Positions 35,445 through 43,743 of a stretch of DNA of 64,000 nt are shown piece after piece (the stretch's first letter is position 1; each line of letters starts with the position of its first letter). Both the position numbers and the translations under genes were made by a program. The notes below the pieces were generated by a model, which was given only the letters and a program-made list of their open reading frames with translations, had not been told where the DNA came from and ran no database searches. The stretch covers positions 1,178,001 to 1,242,000 of the forward strand of contig CBDFIW010000003.1 of the NCBI GenBank assembly GCA_965248255.1. The letters run 5' to 3'. Source of the stretch: JAKZVK01 sp965248255. Lineage in GTDB: Bacteria; Acidobacteriota; Terriglobia; Bryobacterales; UBA6623.

Positions 35445-36272
35445 TCATCGATAGAACCCCCTCACCAAGGAACCCACTACGAGGTTCCACCCATCCACCA
35501 ACACAAACAGCAGCAGCTTGAAGGGCATAGACAGCATGACGGGCGGCAACTGGATCATGCCGAGCGAAAGCGTGATCGACGCCACAAGCAGGTCGATCAC
35601 CAAGAAGGGCAAGAATAACACGGCCCCGATTTGAAATGCGATCCGCAGCTCAGAGAGTACATAGGCCGGCATGAGAATCTTCAGTTCCAGGCCGTCGATA
35701 TTGTTCGGGCGCGCCGTGCCAGTGATACCGAGGAACAGCGCCACGTCCTCTTCTCGCACAAACTGAGCCATATACTTCTTGAGCGGGCCAACGGCTTTCT
35801 CCAGCGCTTCGTAGTGGTTGATTTCGCCCTCCTGCAAAGGGACGATCGCCTCGGCATGGACTTGGTCCGCCACCGGTTGCATCAATACAACCGTCAGGAA
35901 CAACGCCAGACCCAGCAAAGTCTGGTTCCCCGGCGCCGCCTGCGTTCCAATCGCCTGCCGCAAAAAGTGCAGCACCACAATGATTCTCAAGAACGGCGTC
36001 AGCGAAGCGATCGCGGCCGGCACCAGCGTTAGAAGCGTTAGCAGCAGGAGGATCTGCATCGGCAGACCCATCTCGCCTTCGCTGTCCCCCAGGGAGATCC
36101 CCGGCAGGGGAATCAAGGGTGGGGCCGGAGAAGAAGGCGCCTGCGCGCCCGAAGGGAAGGTGCAGAGAAACAGGAGCACCAAGCACGCCCAGGATGGGCG
36201 AAGCCCTCTTGTAACACTCGTGGGGTGCTGCGTTCGGCTCCCGCCTCGCTTCCAAGAGCAGTCGCCCGCCAC
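35445..36272 (-). CDS. fliP: Flagellar export protein FliP
   Basis: About 275 residues. Family blocks are IVVLHFLRQAIGTQAAPGNQ, LFLTVVLMQPVADQVHAEAI, then KKYMAQFVREEDVALFL and LVIDLLVASITLSLGMIQLP. A cleaved signal peptide is expected (ACLVLLFLCTFPSGAQA). The frame is open far upstream across fliO, so the start is uncertain; a GTG at 36270-36272 with a GGGGAG upstream was chosen. FliP forms the pentameric part of the export gate. Confidence 0.9.
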   Translation of the reverse strand: MAGDCSWKRGGSRTQHPTSVTRGLRPSWACLVLLFLCTFPSGAQAPSSPAPPLIPLPGISLGDSEGEMGLPMQILLLLTLLTLVPAAIASLTPFLRIIVVLHFLRQAIGTQAAPGNQTLLGLALFLTVVLMQPVADQVHAEAIVPLQEGEINHYEALEKAVGPLKKYMAQFVREEDVALFLGITGTARPNNIDGLELKILMPAYVLSELRIAFQIGAVLFLPFLVIDLLVASITLSLGMIQLPPVMLSMPFKLLLFVLVDGWNLVVGSLVRGFYR

Positions 36273-36304
36273 ACCCAGCGAAACTCCCCGCGCTACCGGT
36301 TCCA

Positions 36305-36642
36305 CTATGCCGAGGAGGCTCCTTCGGCGGGATCGCCTCCCGTTCTTGTCCAGGCCAACTTGGACCAGTCTTTGAGCGAAACCGCCCGTGGCTGTTGGTC
36401 GAATGCACACTCGGCCGCGGACAGCTCCGCGAGGGCCGAGATGTGGTCTTTCGTTGTCCCGACCAGGAAACAGCGGCCGGCGACTTGGACGAGGGAGAGT
36501 GATCTCCCGGGTCCGAGTGGCACGGACTCGATCACCGCCATGTGCCGACCCCGGCGCCGGGCGGCCCCGAATCGCCGCAGAAGCCAAAGCCCCCCCCCAG
36601 CAACCCGAAGACGAACGCCAGAGCAAGAAGTGACGTCCACAT
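36305..36642 (-). pseudogene. fliO: FliO, frameshifted at a poly-G run
   Basis: From the ATG at 36640-36642 the frame reads MWTSLLALAFVFGLLGGG, a membrane helix, then reaches a run of nine G (C9 at 36590-36598). It is then out of frame with the conserved part: LWLLRRFGAARRRGRHMAVI, SVPLGPGRSLSLVQVAG and CFLVGTTKDHISALAEL, ending at 36305. Ten G's would restore one FliO of about 112 residues. FliO is a small membrane assembly factor for FliP. The tract may be a sequencing indel or a switchable repeat. Confidence 0.8.
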
Positions 36643-36649
36643 AGGGTGG

Positions 36650-37039
36650 TTATCCTGAAGTGTCATCCGCCCTGTCGGGAAGAGACAGATCCGTGACCCG
36701 CAGGCCCATCATGTCTTCAATCACGACGATCTCACCGTTGCCGACCAGCAAGCCATCCAGCAAGAGGTCAACATTCTCTCCCGCCGATCGCTCCATCTCA
36801 ACGACGGAGCCTACCTGCAAGTTGAGGACTTCTCTGACCTTGACCCTCTTGCGGTCCAACTGAACTCCAACGTCGATGGGCATATCGGCAAAACGGCCGA
36901 ACGCCTCATTGTCGAGAGTGTCCGGCAGCCCGCCTTCCGCCGACGGGACGTCCGGCGGGGGAGGCGTCGGTTTGCGGCTCACGCCGCCGGGGGACTTCGT
37001 CCCATGCTTGGCTTCTCCATCTGGTGCCACAGCCGCCAT
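36650..37039 (-). CDS. fliN: Flagellar switch protein FliN
   Basis: 129 residues. The C-terminal SpoA domain is complete: MPIDVGVQLDRKRVKVREVL, LQVGSVVEMERSAGENVDLL and NGEIVVIEDMMGLRVTDLSL. The first 45 residues are a Pro/Gly-rich linker. This is the canonical FliN length, sitting between flgE and fliOPQR; a longer FliN/FliY is at 26566-27465. Eight bases separate it from fliO. Confidence 0.92.
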   Translation of the reverse strand: MAAVAPDGEAKHGTKSPGGVSRKPTPPPPDVPSAEGGLPDTLDNEAFGRFADMPIDVGVQLDRKRVKVREVLNLQVGSVVEMERSAGENVDLLLDGLLVGNGEIVVIEDMMGLRVTDLSLPDRADDTSG

Positions 37040-37045
37040 GAAGAG

Positions 37046-38356
37046 CTACCGTTTCAGACTCAGCGCCTCCTGATTCAACTCGTCGGCCGTCGTGATCACC
37101 CGCGAGTTGGCCTGGAAGCCGCGCTGGAAGGTCAGCAGGTTCGTAAACTCTTGAGCAATATCGACATTCGAGAATTCGAGCGATAGGCCTACGATCGCGC
37201 CCAAGCCGGCCGTGTTGGCTTCTCCGACAACCGCCGCCCCCGCGGTGGCGGTCGGAATAAAGTTGTTGTTCCCAACCGCCAGCAGTGACTGCGCGTTTGG
37301 AAACCGGGCCAACGCGATTTGGGCCAGGGCCAGACTGCGGCCGTCGCTGAAGAGGCCGCTGATCCTCCCTCCGTCGGCGATCGAGATCGAAACCAACTCG
37401 GCTGCGGCGGAACCGTTTTGGAAGATCTCGGTGATGGCCGAGGGCGCTCCGAAGCTCGAGAGGGTGGGCTGGTCTAGGTCATCGAGCAGGTCCCAGGTGA
37501 CCAGCAAATCGGCCGCTCCGTTTGTGTATTCCACCGCCGGCACGACAGCCGCCATGTCAAGGCTCACCTCGTAGGGAATCGCGGGCACAATCAACGTACC
37601 CGAGTTATCGAAGTCGATGGGAAACGGCCCGCCGGCGACAAGATCAACGTCCGCGAGCGGCGGCGTTGGGGGCGGTCCCGAACCTTCCAGGATCATGTCT
37701 TCCGCAGGCATCAAAACGCTGACATCGAACGAGCTGGAGGCCCCGGCGCGAGCGGCCACGGGCGTGAAGAGCATGGTGAGGATGTGCGATTCTCCGAGGG
37801 CATCAAAAACCTGAATTGGCCGTGAAAACGAAGACACACTGCCCGCCTGCAGGTTCCCTCGGATACTGATCTCGCTCGTCGCGGTGGGGTTAATCGTACT
37901 CTGCCCTTGGAGCGTGATGTCACCGATCGGCAGGTTGGTGTCGATGTTTCCGCTGTCGTCGCGAATCCAGCCCTGCACGAGCTCACCGTTGATCGTCGCT
38001 AACTGCTGGCTTTGGTTGAGCTGGAAGTTGCCTGCCCGCGTGAACTGTCGCAGGCCGGCGTCTTCGACGATGAAGAACCCCACTCCCTGAATGGCGGCAT
38101 CGAGCAGGCCACCGGTGTTCTGGATGGTTCCTTGCTCGTTGCGTCGTGAGACCGTGATCGGCGCAACACCGATACCGACCTGAGACGCGACACCCGACCG
38201 GCTTTGCCCGATCTGTTGATAGAACAAATCGCGGAAATCGGCGCGGCTCCCCTTGAAAGAGATCGTGTTGAGATTCGCCAGGTTGTTGGCGATTACCTCA
38301 ACCGACCTTGCGTGGGCCCGAAGACCCGATAGACCCGTAAAAAAAGCACTTGGCAT
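37046..38356 (-). CDS. flgE: Flagellar hook protein FlgE
   Basis: 436 residues. N-terminal FTGLSGLRAHARSVEVIANN then LANLNTISFKGSRADF is the axial-protein signature; the FlgE/F/G middle part includes GVGFFIVEDAGLRQFTRAGN. The C-terminus reads SNVDIAQEFTNLLTFQRGFQ then ANSRVITTADELNQEALSL. The start has AGGAG nine bases upstream. FlgE polymerises into the hook. It follows flgD. Confidence 0.95.
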   Translation of the reverse strand: MPSAFFTGLSGLRAHARSVEVIANNLANLNTISFKGSRADFRDLFYQQIGQSRSGVASQVGIGVAPITVSRRNEQGTIQNTGGLLDAAIQGVGFFIVEDAGLRQFTRAGNFQLNQSQQLATINGELVQGWIRDDSGNIDTNLPIGDITLQGQSTINPTATSEISIRGNLQAGSVSSFSRPIQVFDALGESHILTMLFTPVAARAGASSSFDVSVLMPAEDMILEGSGPPPTPPLADVDLVAGGPFPIDFDNSGTLIVPAIPYEVSLDMAAVVPAVEYTNGAADLLVTWDLLDDLDQPTLSSFGAPSAITEIFQNGSAAAELVSISIADGGRISGLFSDGRSLALAQIALARFPNAQSLLAVGNNNFIPTATAGAAVVGEANTAGLGAIVGLSLEFSNVDIAQEFTNLLTFQRGFQANSRVITTADELNQEALSLKR

Positions 38357-38424
38357 ATGTTTTCTCTCCTAAGATTGATGAGAAATGATGATGAACTTTG
38401 GCGAGCGCACCGGCAGCTCGCCGG

Positions 38425-38709
38425 TCACGCGACCGGACTCTCCGGCGCCGCCGTCTGTCCCGCCAGCAAGCCCTCGATCGCTGCGAGGGACTTGCCCATG
38501 GCGAGCAACTGCTCAAGCGAGCTGAACTGCGCTAGTTGACTGACAAACTCCGTTGGATCTTGCGGGTTCAGCGGATCCTGGTTTTGGATCTGCGTCACCA
38601 GCAGACGCAGGAACATGTCCCGATCCGTTCCCTCGGCTAGTAGTCCGGCCGCGCTGCTTTCGACCAACGACGGGTCATTTCCAACCGATGTCGCTCCACC
38701 GATTTGCAT
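38425..38709 (-). CDS. flgD: Flagellar hook-capping protein FlgD (short form)
   Basis: 94 residues. DMFLRLLVTQIQNQDPLNPQ then DPTEFVSQLAQFSSLEQLLA is the FlgD N-terminal signature. The Ig-like/tudor C-terminal part of long FlgD proteins is missing, so this is the short form known from several phyla. AAGGAG precedes the ATG at 38707-38709. FlgD caps the growing hook and is needed for FlgE assembly; it lies directly before flgE. Confidence 0.92.
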   Translation of the reverse strand: MQIGGATSVGNDPSLVESSAAGLLAEGTDRDMFLRLLVTQIQNQDPLNPQDPTEFVSQLAQFSSLEQLLAMGKSLAAIEGLLAGQTAAPESPVA

Positions 38710-38745
38710 TACGCAAAACTCCTTTCACCAAACTCTTGACAAACG

Positions 38746-39435
38746 TCACGATTCCACCCGAACCCGGAACACGGACGGGGCCGACACGGCGCGACGCGCT
38801 CGACGGAAGAAGCCTCGTGGGTGACGCGGGCGGCCCCCTTGGTGTCGAGACGACTCATCGCGGCTCAAGTCGTGACCGCCACCCGTGGACGCAAACGCCT
38901 GCAGCCCGCGGCGGCCGAGCGATTCCATCAGCGAGGGCAGGTTCTCGGCGATTACCTCACGTGCGCGCGTGCTGTCGGCCCTGGCCATCGCGTCGACCAA
39001 GCCCGCGCGTTCGGTCAACCGAACTACTACTCGGCCCAGCCTCTCGTCCTGCAGGAGGATGTTCATGCGGTTGGCATCAAGCTTCTTCTGAAGGGACGCC
39101 ATCTCGACGATGCGCTCCATCGCCCGAGCGCTGTCCGCCTGCTGCTTTCCGGCACCCTGCGCCTCAGGCGATTCCGTGGTGGCCCCGTGAGTCAGCGGAG
39201 CCGTCTCAGAGCGCGGGGTCAGGGCCACGGCGCTTTCCGGGGGACGTGGTGTCGACGCGTTTGCGGCGCGAGCGTCGGAGGCAACCGGTTGGGGTCGATC
39301 CGCGTTGTCGGGCTGCCGGAGTTGGCCCTGTGACAGGCCGCCGCCGTCCTGCTTCTGCTGCTTGGCCGATGGCGCTTCGCCATCTCCCTCCTGCTGACTC
39401 GAGACGGCCGCCTCGGGCTCTTGTGCTTCCGGCAC
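38746..39435 (-). CDS. fliK: Flagellar hook-length control protein FliK, 5'-truncated by IS630
   Basis: 229 residues remain. The N-terminal part is Gln/Pro-rich linker. The C-terminal Flg_hook domain reads LQKKLDANRMNILLQDERLG then RVVVRLTERAGLVDAMARAD and AREVIAENLPSLMESLGRRG. FliK is the molecular ruler that triggers the FlhB switch. The frame begins at a GTG touching the IS630 end at 39438, so the natural start and probably most of the ruler region are lost. The C-terminal tail after about residue 190 is Arg-rich and unlike the family. Confidence 0.8.
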   Translation of the reverse strand: MPEAQEPEAAVSSQQEGDGEAPSAKQQKQDGGGLSQGQLRQPDNADRPQPVASDARAANASTPRPPESAVALTPRSETAPLTHGATTESPEAQGAGKQQADSARAMERIVEMASLQKKLDANRMNILLQDERLGRVVVRLTERAGLVDAMARADSTRAREVIAENLPSLMESLGRRGLQAFASTGGGHDLSRDESSRHQGGRPRHPRGFFRRARRAVSAPSVFRVRVES

Positions 39436-39437
39436 TA

Positions 39438-40601
39438 GTGTAGTGCGTCAAGCAGATTGCACCTTATGCAGGGCGGCACGTCCGCGCTTGACTTTCTCGA
39501 GGATGTCGGAGGCGGTCGCGGTCCAGATGAAGGGCGTGGGATGCCCGTTGTGCTGGGCGATGTAGTCGTCAATGGCGGCGACGAGCTCGTCCACGCTGCG
39601 AAACACGCCGCGGCGCAGGCGCTTGACGGTGAGATCGCGAAAGAATCGCTCGACCATGTTCAGCCACGACGCCGAGGTCGGGGTGAAATGAATGTGGAAG
39701 CGCGGGTGACGATCGAGCCAACGCTTCACAGCGGCATGCTTGTGGGTGGCATAGTTGTCCACGATGAGATGAAGCTGTTTGTCCTTGGGAGTGCGGCGGT
39801 CAATTAAGCGCAGGAAGCGCAGCCATTCCTGGTGGCTGTGTCGGGGCATGCACTCGGCGATCACGCTGCCGTCAAGGCTGTTGAGCGCCGCAAACAGGGT
39901 GGTCGTGCCGTTGCGCTTGTAATCGTGGGTCATCGTTTGGCCGCGTCCCTTTTTGAGCGGCAGGCCGGGCTGGGTGCGATCGAGGGCTTGGATTTGGGAC
40001 TTCTCATCGAGCGAGAGAACCAGAGCATGCTCAGGCGGATTGAGATAGAGTCCGACGATGTCGTCGAGTTTCTCGGCGAAACGCGGGTCATTGCTGAGCT
40101 TGAAGGTCTTGACGCGGTGGGGCTTGAGGCCATGGGCGCGCCAAATCCGTCCCACGGTGGAAGCGCTGACGCCGGCCGCGGCGGCCATGGTGCGGCGGCT
40201 CCAGTGGGTGGCGTTGGACGGTTTCTCGCGGGTGGTCTTGTGGATGATCTGCTGTACTTTCTGCTTCGAGACGGCAGGTTTACGACCGGGCCGTGGGGCG
40301 TCTTTTGCAATGCCGGCGATGCTGCTTTCGAGAAAGCGCGTGCGCCAGCGGGCCACCAACTGCCGCGAGACACCGAGCTGTGCGGCGATCTGCTTATTCT
40401 CGAGACCGTCGGCGGCCAGCAGGACAATCCTGGCTCGCAGGGCGAGACGAACGGCGACTTGGCGGCCGCGCGCGTAGCGGTCCAACTGCTTGCATTGCGC
40501 TGTGTTCAAAGTTACTGGTTGTGCTCTTCGCATCCCATGCCTCCTGTTAATAGAGACGATGGGAAGCCAATATAAGTTACATTATTTATGGTGCACTACA
40601 C
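39438..40601 (-). mobile_element. IS630-family insertion sequence, copy A
   Basis: 1164 bp with ends GTGTAGTGCGTCAAGC and, inward from the other side, GTGTAGTGCACCATAAATAA, flanked by TA (39436-39437 and 40602-40603), the TA duplication typical of the family. The same length and ends occur in the inverted copy at 56023-57186. It abuts the IS5-family element at 40604 with only the TA between them. Confidence 0.95.
39448..40533 (-). CDS. IS630-family transposase, copy A
   Basis: 361 residues. N-terminal HTH regions (LENKQIAAQLGVSRQLVARW and TMAAAAGVSASTVGRIWRAH) are followed by the DDE core: LSLDEKSQIQALDRTQPGL, HLIVDNYATHKHAAVKRWL and SASWLNMVERFFRDLTVKRL. The start ATG is preceded by GGAGG. 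It differs from copy B by Phe instead of Leu in RVKTFKLSND. Confidence 0.95.
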   Translation of the reverse strand: MRRAQPVTLNTAQCKQLDRYARGRQVAVRLALRARIVLLAADGLENKQIAAQLGVSRQLVARWRTRFLESSIAGIAKDAPRPGRKPAVSKQKVQQIIHKTTREKPSNATHWSRRTMAAAAGVSASTVGRIWRAHGLKPHRVKTFKLSNDPRFAEKLDDIVGLYLNPPEHALVLSLDEKSQIQALDRTQPGLPLKKGRGQTMTHDYKRNGTTTLFAALNSLDGSVIAECMPRHSHQEWLRFLRLIDRRTPKDKQLHLIVDNYATHKHAAVKRWLDRHPRFHIHFTPTSASWLNMVERFFRDLTVKRLRRGVFRSVDELVAAIDDYIAQHNGHPTPFIWTATASDILEKVKRGRAALHKVQSA

Positions 40602-40603
40602 TA

Positions 40604-41435
40604 GGGCGTGTTAACACTAACGTAGGGTATCGAAACGTAGAGCCTCGACGATGAGGGCGAAGTGGAGGAAGGCGAGGAACATGACGTCGAGCTTGTCGAA
40701 GCGGGAGAAGATGCGGCGGAATCCCTTGAGCCGTCGGAAGAGTCTCTCGATCTCGTTGCGGCGGCGATAGAGCGCTCGGTCGTATTCCCACGGCTCCAGG
40801 CGGGTGCGCCGGGGCGGCACGACGGGAATCCATCCGAAATCCAAAGCCAGTTGGCGTGTCTGATCGTCCTCATAGGCGCCGTCCATCAGCAGCGGCAGCG
40901 GCTCGGGCAGTGGCCCCAGACCACCGAGCAAGTTCGCGGCCCTGCTGGGCGTCGTGCGCTTGGCCGGGCGAGAGAGCGAAGGTTATCGCCGTTCGAGCAT
41001 TTGCGGCAACCATATGAATCTTGGTGGTCCATCCGCCGCGGGATTTGCCGATCGCTTGCGGACCGTTTTTTTAACGCGCCCGTGCCGTCGGGATGAACCT
41101 TCACGATGGTCGAGTCCATTGACACGGCTTCGATTCGGATGCGGGCCAGCTGCTCGCGCTGCAGTTTCTCGAAGACGGCGTCGAGCACGCCGTTCTTCGA
41201 CCAGCGGTTCATGCGGGTATAAATGGTGTGCCAGTTACCGAAGCGTTTAGGCAAGCCGCGCCATTTGCAGCCCTGCTCGGCGACATGCAACATGGCGTTC
41301 AAAACCGTGAGGTTCGGCAGGCTCACATTGCCGCGCTGGCGGGGCAGGACCGGCTCGATGCGGCGGTATTGCTGCTCGGTGATCTCCATACCTCCGAGTA
41401 TAGCAGTTTTTGCGACTTAGTGTTAACACGCCCTA
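40604..41435 (-). mobile_element. IS5-family (IS427-like) insertion sequence
   Basis: 832 bp with perfect 17-bp ends GGGCGTGTTAACACTAA, flanked by TA (40602-40603 and 41436-41437). It shares the left TA with IS630 copy A, so one of the two elements inserted exactly at the edge of the other. Together they separate the truncated fliK and flgN. Confidence 0.9.
40617..41389 (-). pseudogene. IS5-family transposase, frameshifted
   Basis: The first frame reads MEITEQQYRRIEPVLPRQRG, then EQGCKWRGLPKRFGNWHTIY and VSMDSTIVKVHPDGTGALKK, and loses the frame at an A7 run (T7 at 41066-41072). The next frame gives NGPQAIGKSRGGWTTKIH and LSPGQAHDAQQGREL. A second shift near 40935 leads to LMDGAYEDDQTRQLALDFG and RNEIERLFRRLKGFRRIFSR. 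IS427-group elements can use programmed frameshifting at an A-run, but two shifts make a dead copy more likely. Confidence 0.85.
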
Positions 41436-41437
41436 GC

Positions 41438-41729
41438 CACCGCGGGACGTTACGGCGAACTCGCCGAGCGTGCCGAAACCCTGGAAGCCGAGGCTTCCCG
41501 TCTCGAAGCTCTCAAGCCTGCCCTTCGAAGCGGCGTCTTGGAAGCCAGCGAGGTCGGCGACCAGTGCCGTCTCTTACAGCGCAAGGCATTCGCTCTGGGC
41601 AGCGTCTTGCAACACATTCGGATGGTCCAAAGCGGCCTGCTGGAGATCGGCCGTGCCGCCCAGGGCGGATATGGGCCCGACGGGCATTGCCACGCCGACG
41701 GCCAGGAGAGAATTCGGGTGGAGGGCTGA
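41438..41729 (+). pseudogene. flgN: FlgN-like chaperone, 5'-truncated by IS5
   Basis: The frame enters from the IS5 edge as GRYGELAERAETLEAEASRL, continues EALKPALRSGVLEASEVGDQ and ends RAAQGGYGPDGHCH...RVEG at 41729, two bases before the flgK start. Helical, charged sequence, the LEAEASRLEAL pattern and the tyrosine/glycine-rich end fit the FlgN chaperone that escorts FlgK and FlgL. Position directly before flgK is the usual one. The N-terminal half is missing. Confidence 0.6.
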
Positions 41730-41730
41730 C

Positions 41731-43740
41731 GTGGGCAATCTCAGCGGTGCTCTCGCCGCCGCCACTCGCACGTTGTCTAGCTACAGCCAAGCGCTGGCAG
41801 TGGTCCAAGACAACATTGCGAATGTGGCCACGCCCGGCTATGCCCGCCAAAGGGTTTCCCTGGCGCCCATCCTAATTCCTATCACCGGACAGAGCCTCGG
41901 CGTCGAGGTCACCAGTGTTCAAACTCTGCGCGACACTCTGCTCGACTCGCAGGTCCGCCTCGCAGGACAGACTCGATCGTTCTTTGAAAAGACCGTACAG
42001 ATCATCGACTCTTTGGAACCGTCCTTCCGGCTTAGTGGGAGTAGCAGTCTCGGCGAGAGCATCGATACCTTCTTTGCGGCCGCTTCGGCGCTGTCTGTTT
42101 CTCCGGACGACTTCAATCTGCGCCGGTCCGTGCTGAATACGGCCGAGCGTCTGACCGCTACTTTTCGCAAGGCGAACTTCGATTTGGCGCAGATCCAGAC
42201 GAGCCTCAACACCGAGATCAACTCTACCGTACGGCGCGTCAATGGCCTATTGGGGGAAGCGGCCGAGCTGGGAGTAGCGCGGAGGGGCGGGGCGGGCGCG
42301 GTGAACTCCTCCGCGGAAACCCGGCTGAACCAAGTGCTGGGTGAGCTCTCGGAGTTGATCGGCATTCAGGTGGTCGACCAGCGGGACGGCACGCTCACGA
42401 TCGTCGGCAGCGGTGGGACGCCCTTGGTGGTCGGCGACACCGTCTTCCCACTGTCGGCGAGCGTTGGGGCGGGCGCCGTGACCTTGTTTGACTTCAAGGG
42501 CAACGACGTAACCGCCACCTTCATCAATGAGGGCGGAGGCCTGGCGGCGCAGTTGGAAGCCCGCAACAACACCGTTCCCGGGCTTCTCGGCGAAGTGGAT
42601 CGCCTGGCGAAATCGATTGCCGACCAAGTCAACGAGCAGTTCTTGCGCGGCGCCACGATCACCGGCGGTCCGGGCGTCGAGCTGTTCACCTACAGCACGT
42701 CGTTCTCTGAAGGCACGGGCCGCACTGCCGGCGCCACGGGTGCGGCGACACCGGCGCCCCCAGTGAGCATTGACGTCACTTTCAGCGGCGGTGTCAGCGG
42801 CAGCATCACGGCGACGCTCGACAGCTTTTTCGTTGCCTCCGCGGCTCCGGCGGGCGCGGCGGCAGGCGACACGGCATCGGTGACCTTTACGAGTGCGGAC
42901 GGCTCGATCGAAAGCACCATCACGACCGCGTCCTTGCTCGGAGGCGAAGACGCGTCGGCGCTTGTCATCCGCCTGAACGATCAGATCGCACTGGATCCCG
43001 AGTTGGCCGGCCTCGTCAGCTTCTCCGACAGCGCCGGTGAACTCAAAGTCGTGTTGTCCGAGCAAGCGGGCCAGGGGTTCACGTTCACTTCTTCCACCTC
43101 GAACGGGGCATTCACCACGGGCCTCGAGCCCGGCGGCGCTCTTGGGGGCCATTCCGCCGATGAGATCGCGGCGGCGCTCAATGCCGAGGTAGCGGGCGAC
43201 ACGGCGCTCACCGCCGCGGGGATTCGCTTTTCGGCAGTCCGGGGCGAAGTACGCATTGACGGTGACGACGCTTTTGACTTTAGTGTCGTCGACAACGACC
43301 CGGCCGCCACTGGCTTTGTCTCCGGGCTTGCCGGATCCGGGTCCGCCGGCGGAGCTCCCGCGGCGAGCACCCTCTTCGTCGCGAATATTGGTCTGGCGCA
43401 AGTTTCAGCCGGCACGGCGGGCTCGCCCGACGGCAATGAAACCATCCTCGCCGTTGCCGCACTGGCTGATGCACCGGTGGTTGCCGGGCTTAGCTTCAGC
43501 GACTTTTACGCGAACCTTGTCGCGGAGGTCGGTGATGCCGGCAGCGCCGCGCGGTCGCAGTTCGAAACACAGGAACAAGTCTTCATCGCCGCCCAGAACG
43601 TACGCGACAGCTTCTCGGGCGTGGACATCAACGAAGAGTCGGTCCAGCTTGTGCAGTTCGAACGAGCGTTCCAGGCCATGCTGCGGGTCATTCAGGTCGT
43701 GGACGAACTGTCCAACGACGTGCTCAGTCTCGTGGGGTAA
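41731..43740 (+). CDS. flgK: Flagellar hook-filament junction protein FlgK (HAP1)
   Basis: 669 residues from the GTG at 41731. N-terminal LSSYSQALAVVQDNIANVAT then PGYARQRVSL is the FlgK signature; GELSELIGIQVVDQRDGTLT and LLGEVDRLAKSIADQVNEQF are in the middle. Residues about 330-541 (42718-43353) form an inserted module shared with FlgL and FliD. The C-terminus reads SFSGVDINEESVQLVQFERA then FQAMLRVIQVVDELSNDVL. FlgK joins hook to filament. flgL follows after three bases. Confidence 0.95.
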   Translation: MGNLSGALAAATRTLSSYSQALAVVQDNIANVATPGYARQRVSLAPILIPITGQSLGVEVTSVQTLRDTLLDSQVRLAGQTRSFFEKTVQIIDSLEPSFRLSGSSSLGESIDTFFAAASALSVSPDDFNLRRSVLNTAERLTATFRKANFDLAQIQTSLNTEINSTVRRVNGLLGEAAELGVARRGGAGAVNSSAETRLNQVLGELSELIGIQVVDQRDGTLTIVGSGGTPLVVGDTVFPLSASVGAGAVTLFDFKGNDVTATFINEGGGLAAQLEARNNTVPGLLGEVDRLAKSIADQVNEQFLRGATITGGPGVELFTYSTSFSEGTGRTAGATGAATPAPPVSIDVTFSGGVSGSITATLDSFFVASAAPAGAAAGDTASVTFTSADGSIESTITTASLLGGEDASALVIRLNDQIALDPELAGLVSFSDSAGELKVVLSEQAGQGFTFTSSTSNGAFTTGLEPGGALGGHSADEIAAALNAEVAGDTALTAAGIRFSAVRGEVRIDGDDAFDFSVVDNDPAATGFVSGLAGSGSAGGAPAASTLFVANIGLAQVSAGTAGSPDGNETILAVAALADAPVVAGLSFSDFYANLVAEVGDAGSAARSQFETQEQVFIAAQNVRDSFSGVDINEESVQLVQFERAFQAMLRVIQVVDELSNDVLSLVG

Positions 43741-43743
43741 CTC

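Noticed and set aside
42247..43401. 384-residue minus-strand ORF inside flgK
   Set aside because: Shadow of the GC-rich flgK frame; its translation is Arg/Gly-rich with no family resemblance.
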